DNA of 64,000 bases from an uncultured bacterium (GCA_905214625.1 CAJMMQ010000005.1:42452-106451), one strand, 5' to 3'. Counted from the first letter of the stretch, positions 9,162 through 18,044 are shown. Numbers and translations: made by a program. The notes: generated by a model not told the origin, from the sequence alone.

Positions 9162-9665
9162 CTAAAGACTGCTTTTTATATCTTCAATCCATGCATCTAT
9201 GCGGCTGTCGGTCTTGTCAGACTCGTTTACATCGTCGAGCGCAAGCCCCACAAACCGCCCGTCAATCACGGCCGCAGAGTCGTCATAGGTATAGCCGTCT
9301 GTAGACACAGTGCCCACAAACCTTGCGCCGCTGTCTTTAAGAGCGTCGTATATCTCGCCCATGGCAGAGCAGAACGTGTCGCCATACGACTCGCTGTCGC
9401 CGCAGCCAAACAGTGCAATGGTCTTGCCTGCAAGATTTGCCTTTTTAAGAAGCTCCAGTCCGTCATACCAGTCATCCTGAAGCTCGCCGGCACCCCATGT
9501 AGATGTACCTAAAATCAAATTCTGATAAGCATCAGCGGTGGATGAACTTATGTTTGCAACATCAAGCACTCCGGCAACACCTATTCCCAACTTTTCTGCA
9601 ATACTTTCAGCAATAGCCTGACAGGTTCCTGTGGACGAGCCATAAATTATACATGTTTTTTCCAT
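9162..9665 (-). CDS. fldA: Flavodoxin
   Basis: 167-residue long-chain flavodoxin. The FMN phosphate loop is YGSSTGTCQAIA near residue 8; STWGAGELQDDW near 55 and GCGDSESYGDTFC near 87 are the flavin-stacking loops. Low-potential electron carrier in the cytoplasm, able to replace ferredoxin. Own consensus promoter upstream; DUF2023 follows in the same unit. An isolated promoter suggests independent control, possibly by iron, but no Fur box was identified. Confidence 0.93.
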   Translation of the reverse strand: MEKTCIIYGSSTGTCQAIAESIAEKLGIGVAGVLDVANISSSTADAYQNLILGTSTWGAGELQDDWYDGLELLKKANLAGKTIALFGCGDSESYGDTFCSAMGEIYDALKDSGARFVGTVSTDGYTYDDSAAVIDGRFVGLALDDVNESDKTDSRIDAWIEDIKSSL

Positions 9666-9704
9666 ATTCAGTTTTTTCGTTTATTTGTTTTTATCTTACG
9701 GTTG

Positions 9705-9736
9705 CAAAGATAATGCTCTTTTATACGTTGCACAAT
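9705..9736 (-). promoter_or_regulatory. Promoter of fldA
   Basis: Minus strand: ATTG (9733-9736), 20 nt, TATCTTTG (9705-9712), the exact Bacteroidetes -7 box. The fldA ATG is 40 bp downstream. Confidence 0.6.
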
Positions 9737-10463
9737 ACCTAAAAATAGGGTTTTTGACAATACCAAGAAATGATTACTGACAACAGAAAACATATCGTAA
9801 ATCAGCAATAATAACGGGCATAAGGCACATATTCCGGAATATAATAAAAAGTAAAAAATCAGGACATGAGTTTTCTTTGAAACAGGAAACATAATGCAAA
9901 CAAACATTAACAAAATAAGGTTTAAAACGTGTAACTAATAACACTAATTTGCAATTACGGCGTAATATCGGCCAAAATTCACTCACTTTTACGCCCAAAA
10001 GCAATGATTTCGACACATAAAAAGCACCGTTTTACATGCCAAAAGCTATGCTTTTGCAATGCGAAACGGCACCTTTTAGCTGATACACTCTCTGATTTCA
10101 AATAGCCACATACAGTAAAACCCTGATTTACAGCAACTTAACAAATATGTCATTTTTTAGTGTTTTCCCGCTCCAAATACGGTTTTATGAAGAGCATCGC
10201 TATTCTGAGAGCGTTAAAATAAACGAGTTTTCTTATTTTAGACATACAACAATGTCACAGAATAACACCTCTGATAAGATATGACAATAATGCATTTAAG
10301 TATAATCTGACATACATTCAGGACAGTACAAAACAATAAAGAAAATAACTACGGCACACCTTAATCAGCAATATAAGCACAAACAAATAAAAACACCGCC
10401 ATGACATGTAAAATATTGCAACATGACAAATTATGTATTTATTCGGAAACAGACTAAAAAAAC
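9737..10463. other. Non-coding AT-rich interval with repeat copy A
   Basis: No credible gene. It contains copy A of the dispersed AAAAG/CTTTT repeat (about 10019-10100) and a 13-nt word ATTCTGAGAGCGT (10202-10214) that recurs at 17928-17940. Short open frames here overlap the fldA promoter or have unnatural composition. Confidence 0.6.
10019..10100 (+). repeat. Dispersed intergenic repeat, copy A
   Basis: Alternating modules: GCCAAAAGC, ATGCTTTTGCAATGC, GGCACCTTTTAGC, then CTGATACACTCTCTGATTTC as a weak version of the trailing segment seen in the other copies (37.65, 48.07, 54.98 kb). Confidence 0.6.
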
Positions 10464-10501
10464 AAAAAGTCCGCCTGCGCATACACACAGGCGGACTTTT
10501 T
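10464..10501 (-). terminator. Strong bidirectional terminator
   Basis: Perfect 14-bp stem AAAAAGTCCGCCTG (10464-10477) with 10488-10501, 10-nt loop, A-tract on one side and T-tract on the other. Ends the gene at 10518-10880. Confidence 0.85.
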
Positions 10502-10517
10502 AAATATACGATAATAA

Positions 10518-10880
10518 TTATCTTTCAATACCACGATTGTTGAACGTTACGTTCAGAAGCATCAGATACTTACGGAACTGGTCACCGGTAAGAACGTTAC
10601 GCATGTACTTCAAATCTTTCTCTACGGCACTGTTAACCATAGCCTTACGTTCATCTGCGTTAGCGTTGGCGGCATTCAACATATCTGCGCAGAACGAAGT
10701 GTGAATGTCCTGAACAGCCTCAAGCTGGTCTGAAGAAAGCCCCATAAACTCGGCAAGCTTCTCGTAATTCACTTCCATGTTGTAAGCCTTTACGCTCTCA
10801 ACATTGTTCAACTTCTCGTCTTCTGCAAATGTCATAGTCATGCTGAGCACAGCTACGACGGTTAAAAACAATCTTTTCAT
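10518..10880 (-). CDS. Small secreted hypothetical protein
   Basis: 120 residues from MKRLFLTVVAVLSMTMTFA, a clear signal peptide; the ATG at 10880 is preferred because the earlier one at 10898 adds a charged stretch before the signal. The mature part is ~100 residues, helical, acidic and Asn/Ala-rich, with no known domain that I recognise (it loosely resembles short LTxxQ-type helical periplasmic proteins: LSSDQLEAVQDIH, LTGDQFRKYL). Own promoter and a very strong terminator make it a monocistronic unit, which suggests abundant or regulated expression. Confidence 0.75.
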   Translation of the reverse strand: MKRLFLTVVAVLSMTMTFAEDEKLNNVESVKAYNMEVNYEKLAEFMGLSSDQLEAVQDIHTSFCADMLNAANANADERKAMVNSAVEKDLKYMRNVLTGDQFRKYLMLLNVTFNNRGIER

Positions 10881-10983
10881 AATCCTTAAAATTTTCATTT
10901 AACCTTGAGCTTTGGTTCTCTTCTCACGAATCGCCTCTGCTCGTTATCCTATTTTAATTATCTCTTTTTGTCTTTCGACGGTG

Positions 10984-10991
10984 CAAATATA
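10984..10991 (-). promoter_or_regulatory. -7 element for the secreted hypothetical
   Basis: TATATTTG on the minus strand, exact -7 match; it implies a 5' untranslated leader of roughly 95 nt. No clear -33 box at the right distance. Confidence 0.5.
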
Positions 10992-11275
10992 CATCAAATC
11001 CCGACAACGCGACGCATAAATATCATGCTGTTTGCGTTAACAGCTTACTTTTTTGACCTAAATCAAATATTTAAAATACTTTTAGAAATATGTTTGTAAC
11101 ATATTACAACAAAATGAAACAATGGCGGCGTATTTGTGACATAAAGTAAGACTATTGCCCTTCCTTCATTCAAAATAGCAACAAAAGATGCGGCATGAAA
11201 AGGATATAACATGGCATGAGAATAAAATACAGGCATGAGAATAAACAGAAAAGCAGAAAATTTAAACACGATTTA

Positions 11276-11307
11276 TTTCATTCTGAGCGCAAATTGCATT
11301 ATCTTTG
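11276..11307 (+). promoter_or_regulatory. Promoter of slyD
   Basis: TTTC (11276-11279), 20 nt, TATCTTTG (11300-11307); 27 bp before the ATG. The interval 10881-11334 otherwise holds only the divergent promoter at 10984-10991. Confidence 0.6.
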
Positions 11308-11334
11308 CACACCAAAGAACAATAATAATAAAAA

Positions 11335-12024
11335 ATGGAAAGTAACAATAACAAATACATTGCCGTAGCTTACAGGCTGTATGTTGTGGACAACAACTCT
11401 AACGAACTCGTGGAAGAGGCTACCGACAAGGAGCCGTTTCAGTTTATAAGCGGATACGGAATCACTCTCGACGCATTTGAAAAAGCCACCGTCGGACTGA
11501 ACAAAGGTGAGGAATTTGACATCACGCTGTCTAAGGAAGAGGCTTACGGCGACTATGAGGATGAGCATGTACTCGACCTCGACAAGGGCATTTTCTGCAT
11601 AAACGGACATTTCGACCACGACAATATATATAAAGACGCCATAATTCCGCTGCAAAATGAAGACGGTAACAGATTTTTGGCAAAAGTTGTATCAGTAGGC
11701 GAAGACAAGGTAAGAGTGGACCTCAATCATCCGCTGGCCGGAAAGACACTCAACTTTAAAGGGCATATTGTTGAATCAAGAGAGGCCACAAACGAAGAAA
11801 TTCAAGGTCTTATTAACCGTATGAGCGGCGAAGGCTGTTGCTGCGGACACCATGGCGAGGACGGAGGCGACTGCTGTTGCGGACATGGACACGGACATGG
11901 AGACGGCTGCAACCATGAACACGGAGAAGGATGCCACCACGGACATGGGGACGGATGCCATCATGAACACAGCGGAGGCTGTCATCACGGGCATGAAGGC
12001 GGCAACGGATGCTGCTGCAACTGA
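11335..12024 (+). CDS. slyD: FKBP-type prolyl isomerase with His/Cys metal tail (SlyD-like)
   Basis: 229 residues. Residues 1-~70 and ~125-155 form the FKBP fold (SGYGITLDAFEKATVGLNKGEEF, then HPLAGKTLNFKGHIV); between them is the insert-in-flap chaperone segment with KEEAYGDYED. Residues ~165-229 are an unusual tail of repeats of the type GDGCHHGH and CCCGHGHGHGH, ending GCCCN. SlyD tails bind nickel, zinc and other metals in a cytoplasmic folding and metallocentre-assembly role. The tail here is long and regular, with Cys and His in near-period-8 repeats. Monocistronic: own promoter and terminator. Confidence 0.9.
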   Translation: MESNNNKYIAVAYRLYVVDNNSNELVEEATDKEPFQFISGYGITLDAFEKATVGLNKGEEFDITLSKEEAYGDYEDEHVLDLDKGIFCINGHFDHDNIYKDAIIPLQNEDGNRFLAKVVSVGEDKVRVDLNHPLAGKTLNFKGHIVESREATNEEIQGLINRMSGEGCCCGHHGEDGGDCCCGHGHGHGDGCNHEHGEGCHHGHGDGCHHEHSGGCHHGHEGGNGCCCN

Positions 12025-12092
12025 TATCAGCAAATATAGACAAGGGCCTGAAAGAGCAATAAGCGCCGACTGACCAAGGCCCTTACTTATTA

Positions 12093-12145
12093 CGGCAAAA
12101 GGCTATGACACGACAAACGCTGTGGCCGTTTTGCCGATTTTTTTA
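12093..12145 (+). terminator. Terminator after slyD
   Basis: CGGCAAAA (12093-12100) pairs with TTTTGCCG (12129-12136), extended inside by GGC/GCC, then ATTTTTTTA. A weaker long-loop stem (12042-12049 with 12077-12084) precedes it. Confidence 0.7.
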
Positions 12146-12171
12146 TATTAAATAAAATCGTTCTGCGAAAC

Positions 12172-13248
12172 ATGAGTAACTCTTTCGGAAAATTATTCAG
12201 ACTTACCACCTTCGGCGAAAGTCACGGCGAGGCTATAGGCGGAGTTGTTGACGGCTATCCTGCCGGCATAGACATCGACCTTGACTTTATTCAAAGAGAA
12301 CTGGACAGAAGAAAGCCCGGACAAAGCGCCATAACCACGGCAAGAAAGGAAGCCGACAAGGTTGAAATACTGAGCGGAGTGTTTGAAGGAAAATCTACAG
12401 GCTGCCCAATAGGCTTCATCGTGAGAAACTCTAACCAGAGGTCGGCTGACTATGACAACATGAAGGATGTTTTCCGCCCGTCGCATGCAGACTTCACATA
12501 TAACTATAAATACGGCATACGAGATTACAGGGGTGGAGGCCGCTCATCGGCACGCATAACAATAAGCCGCTGCGTGGGCGGAGCGCTGGCCAAGCTGGCT
12601 CTTAACCGCTTAGGCGTATCGGTTAAAGCCTACACTTCGCAGGTAGGCAACATTATACTCGACAACGACTATAGGAAATACAACCTCGAAACCATCGAGG
12701 AAAATATAGTAAGATGCCCCGACAAGACAAAGGCCGAGGAGATGATAAGGCTTATTTCTGAAGTTAAGGCTGAGGGCGACACCATAGGCGGAACGATTAC
12801 ATGTGTGATAAAAGGCTGCCCCGCAGGACTTGGAGAGCCTGAGTTTGGCAAGCTGCACGCAGCGCTCGGAAGCGCCATGCTTGGCATTAACGCCGTTAAG
12901 GGTATAGAGTTTGGTGCCGGATTTGACATGAGCACCAAGCGCGGAAGCGAGGTTAACGACCTATTTTTCAACAACAACGGACGCATTGCTACTAAAACAA
13001 ACAACAGCGGAGGCATTCAAGGCGGAATAAGCAACGGTGAAGACATATATTTCAGAATAGCCTTTAAACCTGTGGCTACACTGCTGAAAGACCAATGCAC
13101 AGTAAACAAAAACGGTGAAGAAGTCAGCCTAAAGGCAAAAGGTCGCCACGATCCTTGTGTATTGCCGCGTGCCGTACCTATAGTAGAGGCAATGGCGGCA
13201 ATGACAATACTTGACCAATATTTGTTATCAAAAACAATAAAAGTATAA
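12172..13248 (+). CDS. aroC: Chorismate synthase
   Basis: 358 residues, full length. Last common step of the shikimate pathway: 5-enolpyruvylshikimate-3-phosphate to chorismate, using reduced FMN. Signatures: [19 protein letters not shown] at the N-terminus, [11 protein letters not shown] near residue 122, and [17 protein letters not shown] near the C-terminus. No promoter of the consensus type is visible between the upstream terminator and the start. Chorismate made here feeds the DAHP synthase/mutase and TyrA enzymes encoded at the left edge. Confidence 0.97.
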   Translation: MSNSFGKLFRLTTFGESHGEAIGGVVDGYPAGIDIDLDFIQRELDRRKPGQSAITTARKEADKVEILSGVFEGKSTGCPIGFIVRNSNQRSADYDNMKDVFRPSHADFTYNYKYGIRDYRGGGRSSARITISRCVGGALAKLALNRLGVSVKAYTSQVGNIILDNDYRKYNLETIEENIVRCPDKTKAEEMIRLISEVKAEGDTIGGTITCVIKGCPAGLGEPEFGKLHAALGSAMLGINAVKGIEFGAGFDMSTKRGSEVNDLFFNNNGRIATKTNNSGGIQGGISNGEDIYFRIAFKPVATLLKDQCTVNKNGEEVSLKAKGRHDPCVLPRAVPIVEAMAAMTILDQYLLSKTIKV

Positions 13249-13283
13249 AATACACCTTGGAAGTGTAAAAAAGCGCCCAATTA

Positions 13284-13315
13284 TTTGGTAGCTAAAAAAT
13301 AATGTCGTATATTTG
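13284..13315 (+). promoter_or_regulatory. Consensus promoter of a free-standing RNA
   Basis: TTTG (13284-13287), exactly 20 nt, TATATTTG (13308-13315): a perfect Bacteroidetes promoter. No open reading frame follows before the terminator at 13387-13416. Confidence 0.75.
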
Positions 13316-13321
13316 CATCGA

Positions 13322-13416
13322 CAATTCAGGGTTTGTGAAAATCTTGATTTCGTCTAATTAAGTCTAGTTTAGTTTTTGTGTTGGTTGAGAGCGGTCAATT
13401 GGCCGCTCTCTTTTTA
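13322..13416 (+). ncRNA. Candidate small RNA, about 95 nt
   Basis: Sequence between a perfect promoter and a perfect intrinsic terminator, with no start codon followed by a meaningful frame. The 5' part is rich in U and A with little strong pairing; the 3' part is the terminator hairpin. It sits between aroC and the TraB/GumN gene, which has its own promoter, so this is unlikely to be a leader of that gene. Could be a regulatory RNA of a Bacteroidales family; I cannot match it to a known one. Confidence 0.6.
13387..13416 (+). terminator. Intrinsic terminator of the small RNA
   Basis: GAGAGCGG (13387-13394) pairs with CCGCTCTC (13403-13410), 8 bp extended by a CAATTG centre, followed by TTTTTAT. 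Confidence 0.88.
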
Positions 13417-13491
13417 TATCACATCATAACATGCTAAAAAATACACTTTACGACAAAATAAAGATGCAATACACAAAAAATTTTCTTTTCA

Positions 13492-13523
13492 TTTCGTTTT
13501 TGTGCTACAATTGGCTATCTTTG
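13492..13523 (+). promoter_or_regulatory. Promoter of the TraB/GumN gene
   Basis: TTTC (13492-13495), 20 nt, TATCTTTG (13516-13523); exact -7 box, one mismatch in -33. The coding start is 42 bp downstream. Confidence 0.6.
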
Positions 13524-13565
13524 TACTGAATAGTTTTTTAAATGTCAGAATAAATGTACAACATC

Positions 13566-14486
13566 ATGAAAAATCTATCTATGAAAAGAATTTTATGTTC
13601 TGCACTTTTACTGCTTGTAGCGTTTATCGGCACACAGGCTCAGCTTTTATGGAAAATATCAGGCAACGGACTGAGCAAGCCGTCGTACATAATAGGCACA
13701 TACCATCTTGCACCGGCATCGTTTGCCGACAGCATACCCGGACTGAAAAATGCTCTCGACACATCTGAACAGGTTTACGGAGAAATAATAATGTCGGAAA
13801 TGACAGCCCCAGAAAACATGGCAAAATTACAAAGCATAATGATGCTGCCCGAAGGCCAGACGATAGACAAGATGTTCACAGCTGAGGAAATGGCACGCAT
13901 CAACGCCATGATGAAGGACATTATAGGCATTGACATGACCAACCCTATGGTGGCACAACAATTTGAAAAGCTTTCACCGCAGGCACTGACAATGCAGCTG
14001 ACAGTACTGATGTATCTGAAAAAGAACCCGAAATTTAACCTTAACCAGACTTTTGACGAGCATTTTCAGGCTAAGGCCAAAGAACAGGGAAAACCTGTTG
14101 GCGCACTCGAAACAATAGATTTCCAAATAAATCTGTTGTATAAAGGACAGTCGGAAGAGCGTCAGAAAGAACTGCTGCTGTGTCTCGCCGATAATAAGGA
14201 TATGTACGAAATGCAGACAGAAAACATCATTAAAGCCTTCTTTACACAAAATCTTAAGGCCGTAAACGATGCAATGGACGAAAAACTGAACAACAGCTGC
14301 GACTACACTCCGCAGGAAAAGGATGAGCTGATATATAACCGCAATACCGACTGGATAAAGAAAATGCCTGAGATAATGAAAAAGAAATCTACATTCTTTG
14401 CCGTCGGAGCCGGACATCTGCCGGGAGAGCGCGGTATGCTCGAGCTGCTGAGACAAGCCGGATATAAAGTTGAATGTGTGAAATAG
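13566..14486 (+). CDS. Secreted TraB/GumN-family protein
   Basis: 306 residues from the ATG at 13566 (an ATG at 13581 is also possible). Signal peptide MKRILCSALLLLVAFIGTQAQ. The family's two conserved patches are present: IIGTYHLAP near the mature N-terminus and VGAGHLPGERGMLELLRQAGY near the C-terminus, with a helical middle. TraB/GumN (PF01963) proteins are predicted erythromycin-esterase/Tiki-like metalloenzymes; in bacteria the role is mostly unknown. Likely periplasmic. Monocistronic, with a terminator 120 bp downstream. Confidence 0.85.
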   Translation: MKNLSMKRILCSALLLLVAFIGTQAQLLWKISGNGLSKPSYIIGTYHLAPASFADSIPGLKNALDTSEQVYGEIIMSEMTAPENMAKLQSIMMLPEGQTIDKMFTAEEMARINAMMKDIIGIDMTNPMVAQQFEKLSPQALTMQLTVLMYLKKNPKFNLNQTFDEHFQAKAKEQGKPVGALETIDFQINLLYKGQSEERQKELLLCLADNKDMYEMQTENIIKAFFTQNLKAVNDAMDEKLNNSCDYTPQEKDELIYNRNTDWIKKMPEIMKKKSTFFAVGAGHLPGERGMLELLRQAGYKVECVK

Positions 14487-14606
14487 GAGTCTACAAGGCT
14501 TACGGAGAATCATCACGCTACACGGCAAAACAATAATGAAAACGGCAACGCCCTGCCCTTCACGTGCAAGAACACCTGATAACTGAAGTTTTTTGCATGT
14601 ACGATA

Positions 14607-14646
14607 ATGCTCCGAATAAAGATTATCCCATATTCGGAGCATTTTA
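14607..14646 (+). terminator. Terminator after TraB/GumN gene
   Basis: 11-bp stem ATGCTCCGAAT (14607-14617) with 14632-14642, 14-nt loop, then TTTAATT. The rest of 14487-14809 shows no gene. Confidence 0.75.
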
Positions 14647-14809
14647 ATTCTTACAGAAACAAACTTTATAATAAACCTGTTATAAAGCCTATACCGTATT
14701 AGTTAGCTTTCAAAGCGTCACACCATCAGTATTTAAATTACAGCACTTTTATTACGTTGTGACGATATTCAGAAAACTTTTTATAAAAACTTCGTAAAAA
14801 GCAGAGGCA

Positions 14810-15724
14810 TCAGCAGTCTTCCAGCGTACCGATAATCTCCTTAACCGACTTGCAGCCGTGGCCGTCGAGCCATTCATTAATGCCATCGCGCACTTTTATC
14901 GTAACCTGCGGATCAATAAAGTTGGCTGTACCAATTTCTATTGCCGTAGCACCGGCCATAAGAAACTCTATGGCATCGTGGGCATTGCAGATACCTCCGA
15001 GACCGACAACAGGGATATTAACGGCTTTGGCCACCTGCCATACCATACGCAGGGCAACAGGCTTTACGGCAGGACCACTAAGTCCGCCGGTGTTGATGCT
15101 CAAGAGCGGCTTGCGCTTCTCTATATCTATAGCCATACCCATAAGAGTGTTGATAAGCGACACGCTGTCGGCTCCCTCATCCTCAACGGCACGCGCAATC
15201 TCTGCAATGTCTGTAACATTGGGAGAGAGCTTTACAATCATTGTCTTGTCATATCTGGCACGAACAGCCTTAACAACGCTTGCCGCACCGGAACACGTAA
15301 CACCAAAGGCCATACCTCCCTGCCTTACGTTTGGACATGAAATATTCAGCTCTATAGCCGGGATGTTATCAAGTTCATTGATACGTGCCGCACACTCGGC
15401 GTAGTCCTCGGGAGACGAACCGCTGACGTTGACAATCATATTTGTACCAATGTCCTTTATCTCAGGATATATATGCTCGCAGAAATAATCTACACCTTTA
15501 TTCTGCAGTCCCACGCAGTTGAGCATACCCGAAGCCGTCTCTACCATACGGGGATAATCGTTACCCTCACGCGGCTTTAAAGTAGTTCCTTTCACAATAA
15601 TACCGCCAAGCTCTTCCAACGGTATAAAATCGGCAAATTCGGGACCGTAGCCAAATGTTCCCGAAGCAGTCATTACAGGGTTCTTCAACTGCAATTTATT
15701 GATATTTACGCTTAAATCTGCCAT
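14810..15724 (-). CDS. pyrD: Dihydroorotate dehydrogenase B, catalytic subunit
   Basis: 304 residues, class 1B. Oxidises dihydroorotate to orotate in pyrimidine synthesis using FMN and passing electrons to PyrK. Visible: TASGTFGYG near residue 20, NCVGLQNKG near 69, [11 protein letters not shown] near 127 with the active-site cysteine of class 1 enzymes, KLSPNV near 165, and the FMN phosphate loop VVGLGGI near 240. It overlaps the end of pyrK by 13 bp, showing translational coupling of the two subunits. Cytoplasmic heterotetramer. Confidence 0.95.
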   Translation of the reverse strand: MADLSVNINKLQLKNPVMTASGTFGYGPEFADFIPLEELGGIIVKGTTLKPREGNDYPRMVETASGMLNCVGLQNKGVDYFCEHIYPEIKDIGTNMIVNVSGSSPEDYAECAARINELDNIPAIELNISCPNVRQGGMAFGVTCSGAASVVKAVRARYDKTMIVKLSPNVTDIAEIARAVEDEGADSVSLINTLMGMAIDIEKRKPLLSINTGGLSGPAVKPVALRMVWQVAKAVNIPVVGLGGICNAHDAIEFLMAGATAIEIGTANFIDPQVTIKVRDGINEWLDGHGCKSVKEIIGTLEDC

Positions 15725-16488
15725 AACAATTTCTTTATGTTTACAACCGGTCCTTCCTTACATACACACACGTTGCCTTCTGTGGTCTTTTCTACGCAGC
15801 AGAGGCAGGCTCCCAATCCGCAGGCCATCTTATTTTCCAAAGACACCTCACATTCAATGTCTTTTGCCTTGGCATATCTGGCCACGGCAGCCATCATTGG
15901 CTTCGGACCGCAAGTGGCTATACGGCCGAAAGCCACCTCATTGAGCACAGAATGGTCTGTAACAAAGCCTTTCTCACCCATAGAGCCGTCTTCTGTAGTT
16001 ACGCATACGCGCCCGTACTTTTTAAACTCATCCAGCAAAAGCAAATCCTTGCCGGAACGTGCCCCGAGAAGAAATACAGGGGTTATACCGGCATCACAGA
16101 GTTTCTTGCCGAAATACAGCAGCGGAGCCACACCCACGCCGCCACCAACTAGCAAGATCTTCTCTGAGGCGTCTTCAGGCATTGTAAAGCAGTTACCCAA
16201 AGGGAACATGCAGTTAAGCACGTCTCCGGCCTTTAATTGGGCCATACGGCGTGTTCCGTCGCCTATAGCAGCAACGAGAAGCCACAGCTGATTTGTGTCA
16301 TAATCAACGAAATTAATTGAAATGGGACGCCTAAGGAATGTAGAAGGCGATCCGTCGACCCTTATCTCAACAAACTGTCCCGGAAGCATTTCCGGAAGAC
16401 GTTCGTCCTGAGTAAGCTTTATCAGAACATATTTGTCGTTTATATGTTCTACAGAAACGACCTTGAGGTCTGAAACATATTTTTTCAT
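15712..16488 (-). CDS. pyrK: Dihydroorotate dehydrogenase B, electron transfer subunit
   Basis: 258 residues. FAD- and [2Fe-2S]-binding subunit linking PyrD to NAD+. RRPISINF near residue 55 is the FAD-binding RPxS loop; [18 protein letters not shown] near 113 is the NAD-binding strand-loop; the C-terminus has CGLGACLCC and a later Cys (CVCKEG) as cluster ligands. First gene of the pyrK-pyrD unit, preceded by a perfect promoter. Confidence 0.94.
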   Translation of the reverse strand: MKKYVSDLKVVSVEHINDKYVLIKLTQDERLPEMLPGQFVEIRVDGSPSTFLRRPISINFVDYDTNQLWLLVAAIGDGTRRMAQLKAGDVLNCMFPLGNCFTMPEDASEKILLVGGGVGVAPLLYFGKKLCDAGITPVFLLGARSGKDLLLLDEFKKYGRVCVTTEDGSMGEKGFVTDHSVLNEVAFGRIATCGPKPMMAAVARYAKAKDIECEVSLENKMACGLGACLCCVEKTTEGNVCVCKEGPVVNIKKLLWQI

Positions 16489-16552
16489 AAGAAACGAATT
16501 TATCTTATTAAACCAGACGCAAGAAAGACTTTATCTCCTTACTTACAGAATA

Positions 16553-16584
16553 CAAAGGTACAAAATAAGCCTGCGCTTTCCAAA
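16553..16584 (-). promoter_or_regulatory. Promoter of pyrK-pyrD
   Basis: Minus strand TTTG (16581-16584), 20 nt, TACCTTTG (16553-16560). A stem-loop (AGCCTG at 16568-16573 with CAGGCT at 16599-16604, inner CTTTC/GAAAG) overlaps the -33 region, probably the terminator of the upstream unit. The remaining 16605-16799 holds only a TATGTACATA palindrome. Confidence 0.75.
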
Positions 16585-16799
16585 AAAAACGAAAGTCACA
16601 GGCTGTTAAATATATGTTAAACGGCATATATAATGCCATAAAAGGCTATTTAACGTCAAGTAAAACGCACAACAATGAAAAACAGACACATGACAGAGCC
16701 AATAAATGCCTCAAAAAACGTATGTACATACCATAAGCCTACAAAAAAGGCATACAAGCAAAGCTAAATCAGCATATTGTCAGTTTTTACACGGCAAAC

Positions 16800-17276
16800 C
16801 TATTTCTTTGGGACGAAAGTCTCATAGGTAAGGTCGTCAAAATAAACTCTTATCTCTGTAATCTGTCTTTGCGGACGCTCAACATATTTCACTTCAGGCC
16901 GAATAACGCTCTCTACATGTCTGTGCACAGGCTGTTGCACAGATGCTCCAGTCTGGTTGCCTCCAAAAAGATCAGGCACGCCGCCTCCAAAGTCAGTAAC
17001 ATGCTCACTGCCCATATCAGTATCATCAGCAGTAGTGGGGTCCATAGCCGGAGCGTCATCGATAAACATCGAGCCTCTTCCGAACATGAGCCAGTCGGTA
17101 CTCAGGCGAGGCATTTTGCTCTTAATCGCCTCAACGGTGTTGAGCGTCGGTTTTGTACGGTTATTAAAGATGCTGCTCAATGATGCAGCAGACATTCCGA
17201 TGAAGTTCGCGAAGGTCTGTTGACTCATATGTTGAGACTCCATTATCTGCCTGATTCGGTCTTTCATTTCTTCCAT
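16800..17276 (-). CDS. XRE-family helix-turn-helix regulator
   Basis: 158 residues. Residues ~6-62 are a phage-repressor-like HTH (IRQIMESQHMSQQTFANFIGMS, SLSSIFNNRTKPTLNTVEAI). The middle is low-complexity and acidic (TTADDTDMGSE, GGGVPDLFGG) and the C-terminal ~40 residues (RPEVKYVERP, ITEIRVYFDDLTYETF) form a short beta-rich module, perhaps for oligomerisation. Either of the two ATGs 9 bp apart may be the start. It transcribes away from a 760-bp very AT-rich region full of TTTAC/GTAAA words that could be its operators. Target genes unknown. Confidence 0.8.
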   Translation of the reverse strand: MEEMKDRIRQIMESQHMSQQTFANFIGMSAASLSSIFNNRTKPTLNTVEAIKSKMPRLSTDWLMFGRGSMFIDDAPAMDPTTADDTDMGSEHVTDFGGGVPDLFGGNQTGASVQQPVHRHVESVIRPEVKYVERPQRQITEIRVYFDDLTYETFVPKK

Positions 17277-17320
17277 TTTCTTACCTTGATGTTGTTTTTT
17301 GCTATTTTTCTTAGACTTTA

Positions 17321-17328
17321 CAAAGGTA
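17321..17328 (-). promoter_or_regulatory. -7 element of the XRE regulator, inside a short palindrome
   Basis: TACCTTTG on the minus strand overlaps the inverted repeat TTTAC/GTAAA (17317-17330); binding there by the XRE protein would block its own promoter. A candidate -33 (TTTG, 17352-17355) is 23 nt away, slightly long. Confidence 0.5.
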
Positions 17329-17761
17329 AATCATTTTTTTGACATGCGCAACAAACCTAAATGTTATTTTAAAATTTAAATATTAAATTTATAAATTTGT
17401 GTTTGTAAATGTAAATATCTAAATCTTACAATTTGGTATTTAAAAATACAAATGTAAATTTATACTATTAAAACGCCCGATAAGCCTTTATTTAAAGGTT
17501 TTTGCTAACTAATTCATTAGGCGAGCGTTATTTGCGCTAATAAAAAGCGTAAATCTGGCTTTATGCAGTCTTTTAAGGCGAAAATAAGTAAAATTGCATT
17601 AATTCACTTCACAAATTATCGTATTTTGGCTGATAATCAGGCATTTAACCCATAAAACAAAAAATGCATAAATATAACTTGTAATTTGCAAATTTAAAGA
17701 TTTAAATATTAAAATATAAATTTGACTGTCAATGTATTTATATTTAAATATAAATTTACGC

Positions 17762-17794
17762 TTTACATTTGTGTTTTATATAAACAAATGTAAA
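17762..17794. promoter_or_regulatory. Perfect 11-bp inverted repeat, candidate operator
   Basis: TTTACATTTGT (17762-17772) and its exact complement (17784-17794), 11-nt A/T spacer. The half-site recurs at 17448-17458 without a partner. Confidence 0.45.
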
Positions 17795-18015
17795 CATTCA
17801 GATAGCTAAATTTCGATATTGTAAATCATAATAAATGCAAACGCTAAATTTTAACACCTGTTTTTCGGTCGAAAAACAGAAAATTTAAGTATTTCGAAAC
17901 AAGGTAAAGAATGCTCAAAAATACGCGATTCTGAGAGCGTCAAAAATCGTAAAAGGCTCTGATTTTTACGACTTTAACCCAATTTTTTTTGTTCGGAAAA
18001 AAATGCGAAAGAGAA

Positions 18016-18044
18016 AAAAACAGCCCCAAAATGGGGCTGTTTTT
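18016..18044 (-). terminator. Terminator overlapping the holA stop codon
   Basis: AAAAACAGCCCC (18016-18027) pairs with GGGGCTGTTTTT (18033-18044), 12 bp, 5-nt loop, T-run on the minus strand. The right arm includes two bases of the holA TAA. Confidence 0.85.

Larger units (their letters stand above)
17277..18015. other. AT-rich non-coding region with repeated TTTAC/GTAAA words and palindromes
   Basis: No gene. The -7 box of the XRE gene (TACCTTTG, minus, 17321-17328) is embedded in TTTAC-AAAG-GTAAA (17317-17330). ACAAATGTAAA occurs at 17448-17458 and again at 17784-17794, the latter as the right arm of a perfect 11-bp inverted repeat with 17762-17772. A perfect 20-bp A/T palindrome lies at 17736-17755. 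ATTCTGAGAGCGT at 17928-17940 matches 10202-10214. Confidence 0.65.

Noticed and set aside
9668..10016. Two overlapping minus-strand open frames of about 80 codons
   Set aside because: They overlap the fldA promoter and each other, are rich in Phe/Leu/Ile/Cys from AT-rich DNA and have no plausible start context.
11776..12073. Several open frames over the SlyD tail on both strands
   Set aside because: They are by-products of the repetitive His/Cys/Gly codons in the SlyD tail.
17277..18015. Chromosomal replication origin
   Set aside because: Strongly AT-rich and near holA, but no cluster of DnaA boxes (TTATnCACA type) was found and no dnaA or dnaN is near.
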